From the NCBI GenBank assembly GCA_011772205.1, contig WVZY01000073.1:1-49819 (forward strand): a stretch of DNA of 49,819 nucleotides. Reading direction: 5' to 3'. The position numbers were made by a program, and so were the translations under genes. Of this stretch, positions 1-8,661 are shown piece by piece. The DNA comes from Candidatus Latescibacterota bacterium (GTDB lineage: Bacteria; Krumholzibacteriota; Krumholzibacteriia; WVZY01). Within the stretch, counting starts at the first letter, position 1; each line of letters starts with the position of its first letter. Under the pieces are notes generated by a model. That model was not told the DNA's origin. It did no database searches and worked only from the letters and a program-made list of their open reading frames with translations.

Positions 1-100
1 GACGGTCGAGCTTGAGATCGCGCGCCTCGTAGACCACACCCATCCCGCCTTCGCCGAGTTTTCGGAGGATTTTGTAGTGGATAACCGTTTGGCCGATCAA
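1..100 (-). CDS. Ser/Thr protein kinase, N-terminal fragment (runs off window)
   Basis: Only the first 33 codons are inside the window. Read from a TTG at 100 the protein starts [19 protein letters not shown] and continues with the glycine-rich loop GEGGMGVVY and the start of the N-lobe, which is diagnostic of a PknB-type eukaryotic-like kinase. A GGAGGGG Shine-Dalgarno sits just upstream (about 104-111). The start matches the second kinase at 8662, which begins MIGKTISHYKIL. The rest of the gene, and any sensor or TPR part, lies to the left of position 1. A promoter is visible at 138-165. Confidence 0.85.
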   Translation of the reverse strand, partial: MIGQTVIHYKILRKLGEGGMGVVYEARDLKLDR

Positions 101-137
101 GATCCCCTCCCTGGAAACAGCCGCAGAAAGAGGATAA

Positions 138-165
138 ATAATATCCCTCACAGGGACTCTACCAA
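138..165 (-). promoter_or_regulatory. Putative sigma70-type promoter for the kinase at 1-100
   Basis: On the minus strand TTGGTA (165-160) and TATTAT (143-138) are separated by 16 nt. The predicted start of transcription lies about 30 nt upstream of the kinase TTG codon. Sequence match only. Confidence 0.45.
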
Positions 166-279
166 CGCATTTTAGCAAGCATTTTAGCAAGCATGTGAGC
201 GGGATTCAAAGGAATCGTTCGCGATACGCTGAGGTTTGATAATGGAGCGCCCAAGAATCTGGATGATACCTGATATATG

Positions 280-316
280 AAAATGCCCCGCATACGAACG
301 ACCTGCCGGGCATTTT
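280..316 (-). terminator. Hairpin terminator downstream of the porin gene
   Basis: AAAATGCCC (280-288) pairs with GGGCATTTT (308-316). On the minus strand the stem ends in a T-rich run, about 30 nt after the porin stop codon. It is also the first of a series of GCCCC/GGGC hairpins in this window (14042, 20311, 21844, 35636). Confidence 0.7.
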
Positions 317-345
317 ACCAAGGCATATGAGGAGACGATACTGTT

Positions 346-1548
346 CTAGAACTCGTAAATGAGATCGACCTGGAGTCTGATCCTTTCGGAGTCCTCAACG
401 GATGGTGTGAAGGCTGCCAGATCCGTTTCGATGGCATCGGAAGCGAACAGCTTGATACCGAAGTCGGCGCCCGCGAGGAGCTGCCTCGTGCCGTAAAAAA
501 AGAAGCCCTTGCGGTTCGTGCGGCCGTCAAAAAGGTCGCTGTCGATATACTGTGATGGGAAAGCGTTCGCCTCGATGAAAAAGTAGGCGAGGCCCAGGTG
601 GACATTCTTTTTCTTGTCTCCGCCCTCGAGGCCCGCGTTATACGCGATGTTCTCTTCCTCAACCGAAAACTCTTGTGAGGGCTCGGCGCTGAGGTTGCTC
701 GAGAAACCGCCGAATGCGAATACCGGCCAACTCCCGAGCTTGAGAAACGCCTGGGTTTCGACAACCTGGAGGTTGCCCCCATTCGGGTCTCCAGTGAGAC
801 CATCCACGACGTTTCCGCCGCCGCTCGTCACGCCGCCCGTGCCGTCCACGCCGCGCTCGAGGAAATCATCGTCGAGATAATCGAAGTAGTAAAAGCTTCC
901 GCGAACACCGGTGGTTAAATTGTTTGCAAGTTCGACCTCGATACCCCCCTGAAATCCCGTGAAGAAGGGATCCCTCGCCGCTTTGTTCTCATCCACGATG
1001 AAGCCGGCGATGTTTGCAAAGATCGAGGCCTTCTCGGAAACAGCCACATCGAAATTCGTGCTGATTCCTCCAGGATTGAAGTCATTGTCTATCAGCATCA
1101 TGTCCTTACCGTTCTTCCAGTAGAATGGATTGGGGACACGACCAAATTGAATCTTCCAATGACCATCCCGGTTCGGAAGTTCACCTTTCGCAAACGGCAT
1201 GATGACCAAGTACGCCTGTCGAACGTCGAACTCGTTCGACCCGAAATCGACGGGTGAGCCGATCGTCTGGTTCCCGCTGCGGCTATTGATATCGCCCGTG
1301 CCGACACGAATCCCGACCGCGGCATGGTCGTTGATCGTGGCCTTCGCATTCAGACGAAGCCTGTAGCGAATCCGTCTCCGATCCTCGGACCTCGAGCCGG
1401 TTTCGTCACGCTCGAACCAGAATCCTTCGAAGCGACCGCGCAGATCGCCCGAAAATTTGAGCCTGCTCTCCTCCTCGGCGGCGCCCGCGAGTGGGATCCA
1501 TCCGAGCAGGAAGGAGATGAGTACTAGTAGAATTACCTTACGTCCCAA
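346..1548 (-). CDS. Putative outer-membrane porin
   Basis: 400 aa. It has an N-terminal signal peptide (residues 1-23, hydrophobic VILLVLISFLLGWI then AGA-AEE), a body of alternating polar/hydrophobic beta strands rich in G, Y, F and N, and a C-terminal YEF whose terminal Phe is typical of BAM-inserted beta-barrels. Overall it looks like the putative-porin family of FCB bacteria (Porin_5-like) or phosphate-selective-porin-like proteins; the substrate cannot be read from sequence. The start is a TTG at 1548, with AAGGAGG eight bases upstream. The gene stands alone with a hairpin terminator after it. The upstream gap (1549-1890) is AT-rich and carries GTTAAG repeats that could be regulatory. 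Confidence 0.75.
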   Translation of the reverse strand: MGRKVILLVLISFLLGWIPLAGAAEEESRLKFSGDLRGRFEGFWFERDETGSRSEDRRRIRYRLRLNAKATINDHAAVGIRVGTGDINSRSGNQTIGSPVDFGSNEFDVRQAYLVIMPFAKGELPNRDGHWKIQFGRVPNPFYWKNGKDMMLIDNDFNPGGISTNFDVAVSEKASIFANIAGFIVDENKAARDPFFTGFQGGIEVELANNLTTGVRGSFYYFDYLDDDFLERGVDGTGGVTSGGGNVVDGLTGDPNGGNLQVVETQAFLKLGSWPVFAFGGFSSNLSAEPSQEFSVEEENIAYNAGLEGGDKKKNVHLGLAYFFIEANAFPSQYIDSDLFDGRTNRKGFFFYGTRQLLAGADFGIKLFASDAIETDLAAFTPSVEDSERIRLQVDLIYEF

Positions 1549-1890
1549 GGGATAAGCCTCCTTGATTGGGTGAACGATATCTACCGCATTTCCAATCCGA
1601 GCTCGATTGTTGCGGCCTTGGCCCTGCCTTTCTGCCTTAGTCAGAACTATGTTCCGATATTGTTAAGTGGCAATAAGCGTTAAGTTAGAATTTCGTTAAA
1701 TTAGCTTTGCAGCAGTATACAAAAAGGTCGCAGCGAGCGGAACTGCCATGTTAAATAAACAGATCACACGGCAATATCGAGTCGCCTGTTCCGCGCATCC
1801 TATATTATAGAGTCTATTCGCTCATTGGGGGAGATCTTGATCGATAAAACCGATGAGGAAATGGGAACAAAGCCGGATGTCGAAGGAGTC
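1549..1890. other. AT-rich intergenic region upstream of the porin, with GTTAA direct repeats
   Basis: No coding sequence is supported here. GTTAAG at 1662, GTTAAGTTAG at 1679 and GTTAAATTAG at 1695 form loosely spaced direct repeats in the probable promoter zone of the porin. They could be a regulator binding site, but no known operator consensus was recognised. Confidence 0.35.
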
Positions 1891-2145
1891 TCAAATTCCT
1901 GGGAGCTCGTTGTGCTCGTTATTCTTTTCGCCGCCTTGTCCTTTTTTCAATTCTTCAGCCACAGCCCAGCCAATTAAACTCCCTATCACAAGGTACAATA
2001 CCCAAATAACAAGAACGCCCAACGAAGTAAAAAAGAGGGACTTCCAGAAGCCATGGACGTCGAGAATGCTGGGAAACAACAGCACTGCAAATATCACCGA
2101 GAGAAAGGCCGTCCAGATTGTGGCTGCTTTCCGTATGCGGGACAT
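1891..2145 (-). CDS. Small two-helix membrane protein, function unknown
   Basis: 84 aa from the ATG at 2145, which follows AGGAGG by nine bases. A longer reading from 2199 lacks such a site. A short basic N-terminus (MSRIRKAATIW) leads into one hydrophobic helix (about residues 8-27), a short loop containing HGFWKS, a second helix (about 33-58) and a charged tail EELKKGQGGEKNNEH. Both helices look membrane-spanning, so this is probably an inner-membrane protein. No family was recognised and no neighbour suggests a role; glpD runs divergently on the other side. Confidence 0.6.
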   Translation of the reverse strand: MSRIRKAATIWTAFLSVIFAVLLFPSILDVHGFWKSLFFTSLGVLVIWVLYLVIGSLIGWAVAEELKKGQGGEKNNEHNELPGI

Positions 2146-2553
2146 TTTCTTCGACCTCCTTCTGCATACAGCTACCCACGAACCGAGCCGAATATTCAAT
2201 TCCTATGAAGGAAAGTCACCGAGAGCAACATCCACCTTCTCCCCGATGTGGGATCATCGTATCAAGGTATGACTTTTAGCTGGATGTTTCGCCAACAAAG
2301 TGAACTCCAGCGCAGGGGATTTCAGAAAAAGAGCTCGTATAGTGCAACTTCTTTTAATATATATAGTTACATTATTACGGAGGAAACGATGCCGACCTCG
2401 AACTCCCGCTCGGGCTGTCCTCGAGAATAGGCTCGATTTCCGGCGAACTCGGAGTGGCACGATTTTGGATACCATGATCGAAAAACCCGTTGAATGTGAC
2501 GTTCAGGAACTTCACAAATCTCCTGAATACTCGAGGTAATGGAGAGATGAGCC
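2146..2553. other. Divergent intergenic region between the small membrane protein and glpD
   Basis: A 408-base gap holding the promoters of both flanking genes. An A/T-rich stretch at about 2340-2375 (TTTTAATATATATAG) is the likeliest core promoter for the rightward transcript. A strong Shine-Dalgarno followed by a very short open frame (2389-2430) is listed separately. Confidence 0.4.
2389..2430 (+). CDS. Possible 13-codon leader peptide upstream of glpD
   Basis: ACGGAGGAAACG precedes an ATG at 2389, giving MPTSNSRSGCPRE and a TAG at 2428. The ribosome-binding site is as good as any in the window, yet the frame is only 13 codons and ends 123 bases before the glpD start. It may be a leader peptide, the decayed start of a lost gene, or chance. 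There is no run of regulatory codons. Confidence 0.25.
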   Translation: MPTSNSRSGCPRE

Positions 2554-4143
2554 TTGAATCAGATTGACCTTCTCATAATAGGAGGCGGGATCACGGGATC
2601 GGGATGCCTTCTCGAAGCAACCCGCCGGGGATTGCGGAGCGTCCTCGTCGAAAAGGGAGATTTTTCATCGGGTACCACCGCCGCATCCTCGAGGCTCATC
2701 CATGGAGGCATACGCTACCTCGAACACCTGCACGTTCGACTCGTCGCAGAATCGCTGAAAGAGCGATTCTGGATCTCTAAGAGATTTCCGCATCTTCTGA
2801 AACCTCTCGCCATTCATGTTCCCGTCTATGGGTGGGGTAAGAGGTCTCCACTGGTAGCAGGGATCGGCATCAAGCTCTACGACCTGCTATCAGGCACGAT
2901 GAAAATCGAGAACAGCAAGATACACCTCAAAAAATCGGCTCGTGAAATGATTCCGGAAATTCACCTCGACGGTCTCTCGGGAATATTCGTCTTCTACGAC
3001 TATCAGATCATCATGCCTGAAAGGCTCGTCCTCGAAAACATCATCGCGGCAAGAAGCATGGGAGCGATGGCTCTCAATTACAATTCGGTGAGAGAAATCC
3101 GGCATCAAAATGGCGGCTACCGAGTTGCGGTTAAGAACACGCTCACGGGCGAAGAATCTTCGATTTTCGCTGCTGCGGTGATAAATGCCACAGGAGCATG
3201 GGCAGATGAAATAAGGATGCTCGCCGGTTTCGGGAGCAAGCTGCTCCGCCCGACCAAGGGAGTCCATATAGAAACGCAAAGGCTGGGCGACAGGGCTCTT
3301 TTCGTAGAAGCAGGAACTGACAACAGGCTCTTCTACATGCTTCCCTTTATGAATCACACCCTGATCGGGACGACGGATACCGATTACAACGAGTCGCCAG
3401 ATCTCGTGGAACCGCTTCCGGAAGATGTATCCTATCTGATCGACAACGCAAACCAAATCCTCAACGGAATCAGGCTCGATCGCACGAAGGTGTATGCTTC
3501 CTTCGGGGGATTGAGGCCTCTGTTGAACATTCCCGGAAAAACAGAATCGGATATTCCGAGAGCACATCGCGTGGTTTGTGAGGGCCCGCAAGGGAGATTC
3601 ATTTCTATAATCGGCGGGAAGCTCACAACCTACCGGAAAATGGCTGAAGACACCGCCAAAAAAGTAAGGAAGATCCTCGGTGTCGCGGATAGAGCGAGAC
3701 TATCCGCACCTGAATTCCCCTGCGGTGCTGTCGCATCCGTGGAGAGGGAGAGATACATCGAACATCTCGCTGGTGAATACGGCATCGAGAAAAGGACGGC
3801 ATCGGCACTCTTCACGCTCTACGGCATGGGTGCTGAAAATGTTCTGGAATATGCAGGAAACGATGCTGCACTCAAAATCCCCGTCTCTGAATGTACATCG
3901 GAGATCCCGGCTCAGATCGTGTATGGATTCGAGAAGGAGTTCGCGAGAAAACTGGAAGACATCTTGTTGCGCAGGATGCTTCTCGGCAAAAGCCCTTCAA
4001 AAGGATTGGAAGCAGGAGAAGCGATCAAGGTGGCCCTCACCAAATTTATGGGAAAGAGCCCGGATGAGGCCGATGACCTGTTCGATGAAGCCCGGCAGTC
4101 AATAATAAAGAAATTCGGGATGAACGATCGGATAACAGGATGA
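2554..4143 (+). CDS. glpD: FAD-dependent glycerol-3-phosphate dehydrogenase
   Basis: 529 aa, full length for the GlpD/GlpA family. The N-terminal Rossmann FAD motif GGGITGSG (residues 10-17) follows a beta strand DLLII. It is followed by EKGDFSSGTTAASSRLIHGG, the classic FAD and substrate-site segment of DAO-fold glycerol-3-phosphate dehydrogenases. The DAO catalytic domain runs to about residue 380 and the alpha-helical C-terminal domain (DAO_C) fills 385-529. The enzyme oxidises sn-glycerol-3-phosphate to DHAP at the membrane and passes electrons to quinone. The start is a TTG at 2554 with GGAGAG seven bases upstream; the nearby ATG at 2547 is out of frame. No glpK or glpF is adjacent, so the substrate may come from lipid turnover or distant genes. 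Confidence 0.93.
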   Translation: MNQIDLLIIGGGITGSGCLLEATRRGLRSVLVEKGDFSSGTTAASSRLIHGGIRYLEHLHVRLVAESLKERFWISKRFPHLLKPLAIHVPVYGWGKRSPLVAGIGIKLYDLLSGTMKIENSKIHLKKSAREMIPEIHLDGLSGIFVFYDYQIIMPERLVLENIIAARSMGAMALNYNSVREIRHQNGGYRVAVKNTLTGEESSIFAAAVINATGAWADEIRMLAGFGSKLLRPTKGVHIETQRLGDRALFVEAGTDNRLFYMLPFMNHTLIGTTDTDYNESPDLVEPLPEDVSYLIDNANQILNGIRLDRTKVYASFGGLRPLLNIPGKTESDIPRAHRVVCEGPQGRFISIIGGKLTTYRKMAEDTAKKVRKILGVADRARLSAPEFPCGAVASVERERYIEHLAGEYGIEKRTASALFTLYGMGAENVLEYAGNDAALKIPVSECTSEIPAQIVYGFEKEFARKLEDILLRRMLLGKSPSKGLEAGEAIKVALTKFMGKSPDEADDLFDEARQSIIKKFGMNDRITG

Positions 4144-4225
4144 GATCTGATACCTCAGCGAACTCTGCAAGAACGAGAGTGCGGCGCTCGACAGCCGGAC
4201 CGAGAACATTGGCATCCAGCAGAAG

Positions 4226-6454
4226 TTATGTGCTCGACTTCGACGTCGCTTCCATGCCGGCCAGCTGGTGCAGCGTGAGAAATGCGATCAGGCAGAAGAC
4301 CGTCGCCTCGGTTCCCTGGTTGTGGTTCAGTCCGCTGGCCGTCAACGCGTCGTGACATCCCCCGGTGGAAAAATCGTATAGAGGCGTTCCAATACGATTG
4401 CGCCCGAGGAACCAATCCGCGGCAGCCCGGATCGGCTGCAGCACCTCGGGGCTGCGCTTGAGGAAGAACGCGGCGCCCAGCGCCTCGATGAACGTCGCGG
4501 CGGAGACCGGCAACTCTTCTTCGTCTGGATTGCTTCCCAGTTTGAGAAACACACGGCCGTCGGAGGTTACACTTCGCATTTCCGCCATCGCTTCCTGCGA
4601 CCGGCGCCACATCTCGTCGTCGTTCAAGGCGCCAGCGGCGATGATGAGGGCCTGGACGGCCAAGGGCCAATCCGGAGATTCCCACCGATTGATCCAACCC
4701 GGCTCCGACATGAAGCTCTGCAGCGTCTTGGCATGCTGGATGAGATACCGCCGCACATCAGAAGCGCCCGGAAAACGTCGCAGGTAGTTCTCGGCACCCA
4801 ACACCGCACAGCCAATCCCCGGGGGAGCCATCACCGCGGCGTTTGGCACCAATCGGTTGAACAAGTTGTTGGCCGGTGCGGCAAGCGTCGAGATCCCGTA
4901 ACTAACGAGATAACCGAGACCCCATATCGCCCTCCCGATCGATGCCGCAGGAGCAGGTCCCAAGGGCCTACGGGTGTAATCGAGTCCCTCCGCAACGCTG
5001 GCACCGTCGCCAATAAGCACATGCATCAATCCGAGGGACGTTTCGGAAAGGCGTGCTGCTTCCACCTCGCCAAAAATGTCACAGAATTTAGCGCTTGCCA
5101 CCAGGACAGCCGCAGCATCTTCAAGCCGATAGCCGTAAGTCCAGTCCGGCATCGTGTGAACGGCGTGGTGCGCCGGACCCGTATCGTCTATCAGCCGCGC
5201 CACGTGATCGAGCTTGGGCAGGGGCAGGTTGCTGGGCGCGATCGGCCGGCGCAATGCCGACGCCGTTGGCACCATTTTAGGCGTGCGGGTCCGCACTTCG
5301 TTGAATAGCTCGAGATATGACTGCGCGACGGCAGGCCAGATCATTCTTCGGCAGTACGTATACGCCCTCTTGCGCGTGGCGTTGAGCTCCACCTCGTCAT
5401 CGAGCAGGGCGCTGACCGTTTCCGAGAGAATTTTAGAATCTTCAACTGGCACGAGGCGACCGCGGCCGTCAGCAAGCAGCTCCGCGGCGTGCCAGTAGGG
5501 AGTCGACACCACCGCTTTACCCGCTCCCATCGCATAGGACAGCGCGCCGCTCGTGATCTGATCCAAGTTGAGATATGGGGTTACGCAGATGTCAGCCGCA
5601 CCCAGATACTCCAGCAACTCATCCAGTTCGACGAAACGCGGATGAAAGAGTACATGGTCTTCCACACCGAGCTCTCTCGCACGGCGTTGGAGACTCAAGC
5701 GATATGCCTCGCCTTCGTCACGTACCACATGAGGGTGCGTGGCCCCGAGTATGAGATACGTTACTCGCGGGTGCCGCCCCACGATGGCAGGCAGCGCTTC
5801 GATCATATATTCAATACCTTTGTTCCGATGAAGGAGACCGAAGGTGAGCAGCACCTTGCGTCCCTCAACACCGAACTTGTCCTTGTAGTAGTTGGGATCG
5901 ACAAAGGGCACATCGTGGATGCCGTGCGGAATCAGGACGATTTTCTCCGCCTCGATGCCGTATATTTCCCGGAGAAACTGAACGGCTCGCTCGCTCATTA
6001 CTACGAGTCTGTGCGCCCTCGCCGCGATTTCCTGGAATACTTCTTTTTGCACCGGCTCCGGCTGCTTGAGAACGGTGTGGCATGTCACCACGACCGGCCG
6101 GTGAAGATCCCTGAGCAGCGTGAGCACGTTGGCTCCCCATTCGCCCCCAAAAATCCCGTACTCGTGCTGGAGGCTCACCACGTTGATTCTGCTGAAGTTC
6201 AGGAAGTCCGCAGCGCGCGAGTAATCGATTTGATAATCCTGCCGAATCTCGAATTTGACGCGGTTCGGGTAGAAGTAACCGTCCGAATTGTCATTCATTG
6301 CGGCCACGATCACCGGCTGATTGGCGCCTGCCCCCTTGGCAACGGCTTCAGCCAGATCGTACGTAAACGTGGCGATACCGCACACCCGCGGCAGGTAGTT
6401 CCCCACAAACGCGATCCCCTCGAAACTTTGTCCCAATCTGACGGTTTGGTTCAT
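4226..6454 (-). CDS. GT4-type glycosyltransferase fused to a C-terminal helical domain
   Basis: 742 aa. Residues 1 to about 395 are a GT-B glycosyltransferase of family 4. The N-lobe contains VGNYLPRVCGIATFTYDLA and SLQHEYGIFGGEWG. The C-lobe nucleotide-sugar site contains LTFGLLHRNKGIEYMIEAL and TSGALSYAMGAGKAVVSTPY, where the usual EGFG glutamate motif is replaced by TSGALSYA. After a Pro/Ala-rich linker, residues about 410-742 form a second, mostly helical domain (WTYGYRLEDAAAVLVASAKF, ESPDWPLAVQALIIAAGAL, TGGCHDALTASGLNHNQG) that resembles an (alpha/alpha) toroid like those of carbohydrate-active enzymes. It therefore probably makes or remodels a mannose- or glucose-type oligosaccharide; donor and acceptor are unknown. 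No signal peptide, so cytoplasmic. It converges with glpD. Confidence 0.8.
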   Translation of the reverse strand: MNQTVRLGQSFEGIAFVGNYLPRVCGIATFTYDLAEAVAKGAGANQPVIVAAMNDNSDGYFYPNRVKFEIRQDYQIDYSRAADFLNFSRINVVSLQHEYGIFGGEWGANVLTLLRDLHRPVVVTCHTVLKQPEPVQKEVFQEIAARAHRLVVMSERAVQFLREIYGIEAEKIVLIPHGIHDVPFVDPNYYKDKFGVEGRKVLLTFGLLHRNKGIEYMIEALPAIVGRHPRVTYLILGATHPHVVRDEGEAYRLSLQRRARELGVEDHVLFHPRFVELDELLEYLGAADICVTPYLNLDQITSGALSYAMGAGKAVVSTPYWHAAELLADGRGRLVPVEDSKILSETVSALLDDEVELNATRKRAYTYCRRMIWPAVAQSYLELFNEVRTRTPKMVPTASALRRPIAPSNLPLPKLDHVARLIDDTGPAHHAVHTMPDWTYGYRLEDAAAVLVASAKFCDIFGEVEAARLSETSLGLMHVLIGDGASVAEGLDYTRRPLGPAPAASIGRAIWGLGYLVSYGISTLAAPANNLFNRLVPNAAVMAPPGIGCAVLGAENYLRRFPGASDVRRYLIQHAKTLQSFMSEPGWINRWESPDWPLAVQALIIAAGALNDDEMWRRSQEAMAEMRSVTSDGRVFLKLGSNPDEEELPVSAATFIEALGAAFFLKRSPEVLQPIRAAADWFLGRNRIGTPLYDFSTGGCHDALTASGLNHNQGTEATVFCLIAFLTLHQLAGMEATSKSST

Positions 6455-6499
6455 GAGTTGCTCGATTGACTAAATGTTCGATTGCGAATTAGCTACATC

Positions 6500-6516
6500 C
6501 CATTCGCAGCGAATGG
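6500..6516. repeat. Perfect 17-nt palindrome upstream of the glycosyltransferase
   Basis: CCATTCGC-A-GCGAATGG lies 46 bases before the glycosyltransferase start codon and after the serine hydrolase gene. There is no T-run, so it is not an obvious terminator; an operator is possible. Confidence 0.35.
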
Positions 6517-6651
6517 CATCCTGGGCATCGCCGCCCGTGCTCTATGACGAAAGCTATATCCACGCCCACGGCTGAGGGATACGATGCTCCAAATATAGCA
6601 CTTAAAAGGACTCTCGCGTAGGGAAACAATGCCGGTACCCAGATTTCTCGA

Positions 6652-8154
6652 TCAACGAATCCGCCCGGACAGCGTGAATTCACGGAATAGTGGCCTATCT
6701 GTAATGGACATATCGAGCCGATCGCCTTCGAACGACACAAGCACCTTCCAGTGTGTGGGAGCTCCGATTTCGTGGAGATCCATGGAAAATGTGCCGTCTT
6801 CGAGCCAATTACCTCTTGCGGCCAGTCTGCTGCCTCCCTGCACGCGGCCAAAATCACGAACATCCGTTACCCGGTAAATCCCGTCGAGCCCAACGGCCAA
6901 TTCGTATTTGGCATTGGGCGTTTCGAGCGTCATCACTCCGGTGTCTTCGTGCGGGAAGTCGAACGTCACGGCCTTGTACCTTGGATTCGGGTTGAGCCAG
7001 TATCTCTTACCGGCGATTTCAGCCGCGATGGCAGGCGGATTCGACGGCTGTTTGGGCGCGGGATGTTCGAGGTCGTTTATGATCTTTGTGAGTTCTTCAT
7101 ATGCTTCAGGATTTGCCGGATGGGCCTCGTCGCTGATCGTTGATTCGTCGAAATCACGAAACAGGATGTCTCCCGTCTCGTGAGTCGCGCTGGTTACGAC
7201 CATGACAATGTTGGCTTCTCGATGATAGCTGATGCCCTGCCCTCCCCATCCAATTGCATCGACGAATCCATCGTCGTTTACATACCACCAGTATCCATAC
7301 TGCTGATTCCCGCACGGAATCTGGACGCGGCCGGACGTCGACTCCTTAATCCACTCCGAAGGTACGATTTGCTCCCCGTTCCACTGTCCTTTGTTTAAAA
7401 ACAGCGTCCCGAACCGCGCCAGATCCCGGGGTGTCATGAAAAGCTCCGCCCCCCCGAAATAGTAGCCTTTCGGGCCTCGCAACCATTGAACATCCGTTAT
7501 ACCGAGGGGATTGAAGAGATACGTGTTGCAGAGTTCGAGGAGGCCGCGCCCACTGGCCTCCGTAAGAATACCCGACATGAGGTGGGTGAGCCCTGTGCAA
7601 TAGGTATACCGCGTACCGGGATCTTCGACCATGGGTCGGGCCAGCGTCGCCCCTATCCAATCGCTGCTGTTGAAAATCATGCGCATGATCGGCCCATTCT
7701 CATCGAGATCGAGGCCGGATGTCATCGTAAGCAAGTGACGCAGCGTGATCGATTTCTTGCGCGGATCCGTCTCATCGGTGAAATACTGCGGAAAGTGGTC
7801 ATATACCGTCTCATCAAGGCTCTCGATGATTCCTTCGCGAAGGGAGATGCCAACCATTGCGGAGATGATGCTCTTGCTCACCGACTTGACATTGTGAAGA
7901 GAGGTTTCATCGTAGGGATGCACGTAACATTCGAGAATCACGCGACCGTTTCGAATCATAATCAAACTGTGCATGTCGAGTTCGAGTTCCTTCACCCGGG
8001 CGAGCATCAGAGCGAGCTCACGCGAATCCATCCCCTGCTCTTCGGGGGGGCACGGTTCCCAGTTGATGTCGGCGCATTCCGCGACGTCAGCACCCGCTAG
8101 GAGCAATATTGCGGGGAGCAGCAGAAGTGAGAAGATCGCGTGCTTTGGATTCAC
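6652..8154 (-). CDS. Secreted serine hydrolase, beta-lactamase/esterase fold (class C-like)
   Basis: 500 aa. A signal peptide (residues 1-27, SLLLLPAILLLAGADVAECA) is followed by a PF00144-type domain. The nucleophile motif S-x-x-K is SVSK, in NVKSVSKSIISA. The second motif is YTYCTG, and the third region reads IGWGGQGISYH, as in the 6-aminohexanoate-dimer hydrolase (NylB)/EstB branch rather than true AmpC. A C-terminal extension of about 130 aa (from KRYWLNPNPRY) looks like a beta-rich accessory domain. It probably hydrolyses an ester or amide in the periplasm; the substrate is unknown. The start is GTG at 8154, with AGGAGA six bases upstream. The overlapping ATG two bases earlier is followed at once by TGA. 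Confidence 0.8.
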   Translation of the reverse strand: MNPKHAIFSLLLLPAILLLAGADVAECADINWEPCPPEEQGMDSRELALMLARVKELELDMHSLIMIRNGRVILECYVHPYDETSLHNVKSVSKSIISAMVGISLREGIIESLDETVYDHFPQYFTDETDPRKKSITLRHLLTMTSGLDLDENGPIMRMIFNSSDWIGATLARPMVEDPGTRYTYCTGLTHLMSGILTEASGRGLLELCNTYLFNPLGITDVQWLRGPKGYYFGGAELFMTPRDLARFGTLFLNKGQWNGEQIVPSEWIKESTSGRVQIPCGNQQYGYWWYVNDDGFVDAIGWGGQGISYHREANIVMVVTSATHETGDILFRDFDESTISDEAHPANPEAYEELTKIINDLEHPAPKQPSNPPAIAAEIAGKRYWLNPNPRYKAVTFDFPHEDTGVMTLETPNAKYELAVGLDGIYRVTDVRDFGRVQGGSRLAARGNWLEDGTFSMDLHEIGAPTHWKVLVSFEGDRLDMSITDRPLFREFTLSGRIR

Positions 8155-8610
8155 ATCTTGTCTCCTGTATAACGCTTGACTGATATCGACTTAGTTACGT
8201 CAGATTGCCCTTGATAATATTTTCGCTGCCAATCAGGACGGTTTCGCTTTGTCCATAGCAAGCTATGACGCTATATACGAATGCGTAAGCAACTTGTTGT
8301 CCTTAAAAAGCGGCTTCTTCAGTGTCTTGCAAGTTTGAAACAGGCATCAGAGAAACAGAATAACGATAGAAATGCACGCCCCCAACGACATGCGACCCAG
8401 CCGTCAGGACAGATCGCAGAATGAGAACACCACCCGACACAACTTCATGCAAAATATTCAGTTACAAAATGGCTGGGCAAACGATACTTCGCTCGAACTC
8501 ATCGGGGCTTCTCGAGCACCCTGCTTCACTATCATTGTTATTTTCCGGGAATAAGAATTTTGAGTCAGTCCACTGAACCTTTTCCATGCCCAGCGTCGTA
8601 TCTCATTCAG
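8155..8610. other. Non-coding gap with a decayed hairpin/tRNA-Asp-like repeat
   Basis: About 450 bases with no supported gene. The part near 8430-8505 resembles the hairpin plus tRNA-3'-end repeat seen at 20311 and 21844, in decayed form (see 8470-8505). The rest shows no recognisable structure. Confidence 0.5.
8470..8505 (-). repeat. Decayed tRNA-Asp 3'-end-like copy
   Basis: TGGCTGGGCAAACGATACTT followed by CGCTCGAACTCATCGG resembles the reverse complement of the T-arm and CCA end of tRNA-Asp, with about four extra bases. The sequence just to its left (CCCGACACAACTTCATGC) resembles a degraded form of the associated hairpin. The subtype GCAAACGA-ACT is shared with the copy at 29647. Confidence 0.4.
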
Positions 8611-8639
8611 TTGACCTGAGCGAATTCCTCCTCTATTAT
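8611..8639 (+). promoter_or_regulatory. Strong sigma70-type promoter of the kinase-TPR gene
   Basis: TTGACC (8611-8616), 17 nt, TATTAT (8634-8639). Transcription should begin near 8646, which excludes the in-frame ATG at 8638 and supports the ATG at 8662 as the translation start. Confidence 0.65.
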
Positions 8640-8661
8640 GGAAATTAGTGGTGAGGTTCCC

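Noticed and set aside
5489-6469. 326-codon plus-strand frame opposite the glycosyltransferase
   Set aside because: Antisense shadow of a gene with clear GT-B motifs; no ribosome site.
8372-8554. 60-codon plus-strand frame between the serine hydrolase and the kinase
   Set aside because: It has no Shine-Dalgarno site and runs across the decayed hairpin/tRNA-like copy.
8638-8661. ATG at 8638 as the kinase start
   Set aside because: It overlaps the -10 box TATTAT of a near-consensus promoter. The ATG at 8662 has a ribosome site and matches the start of the other kinase.
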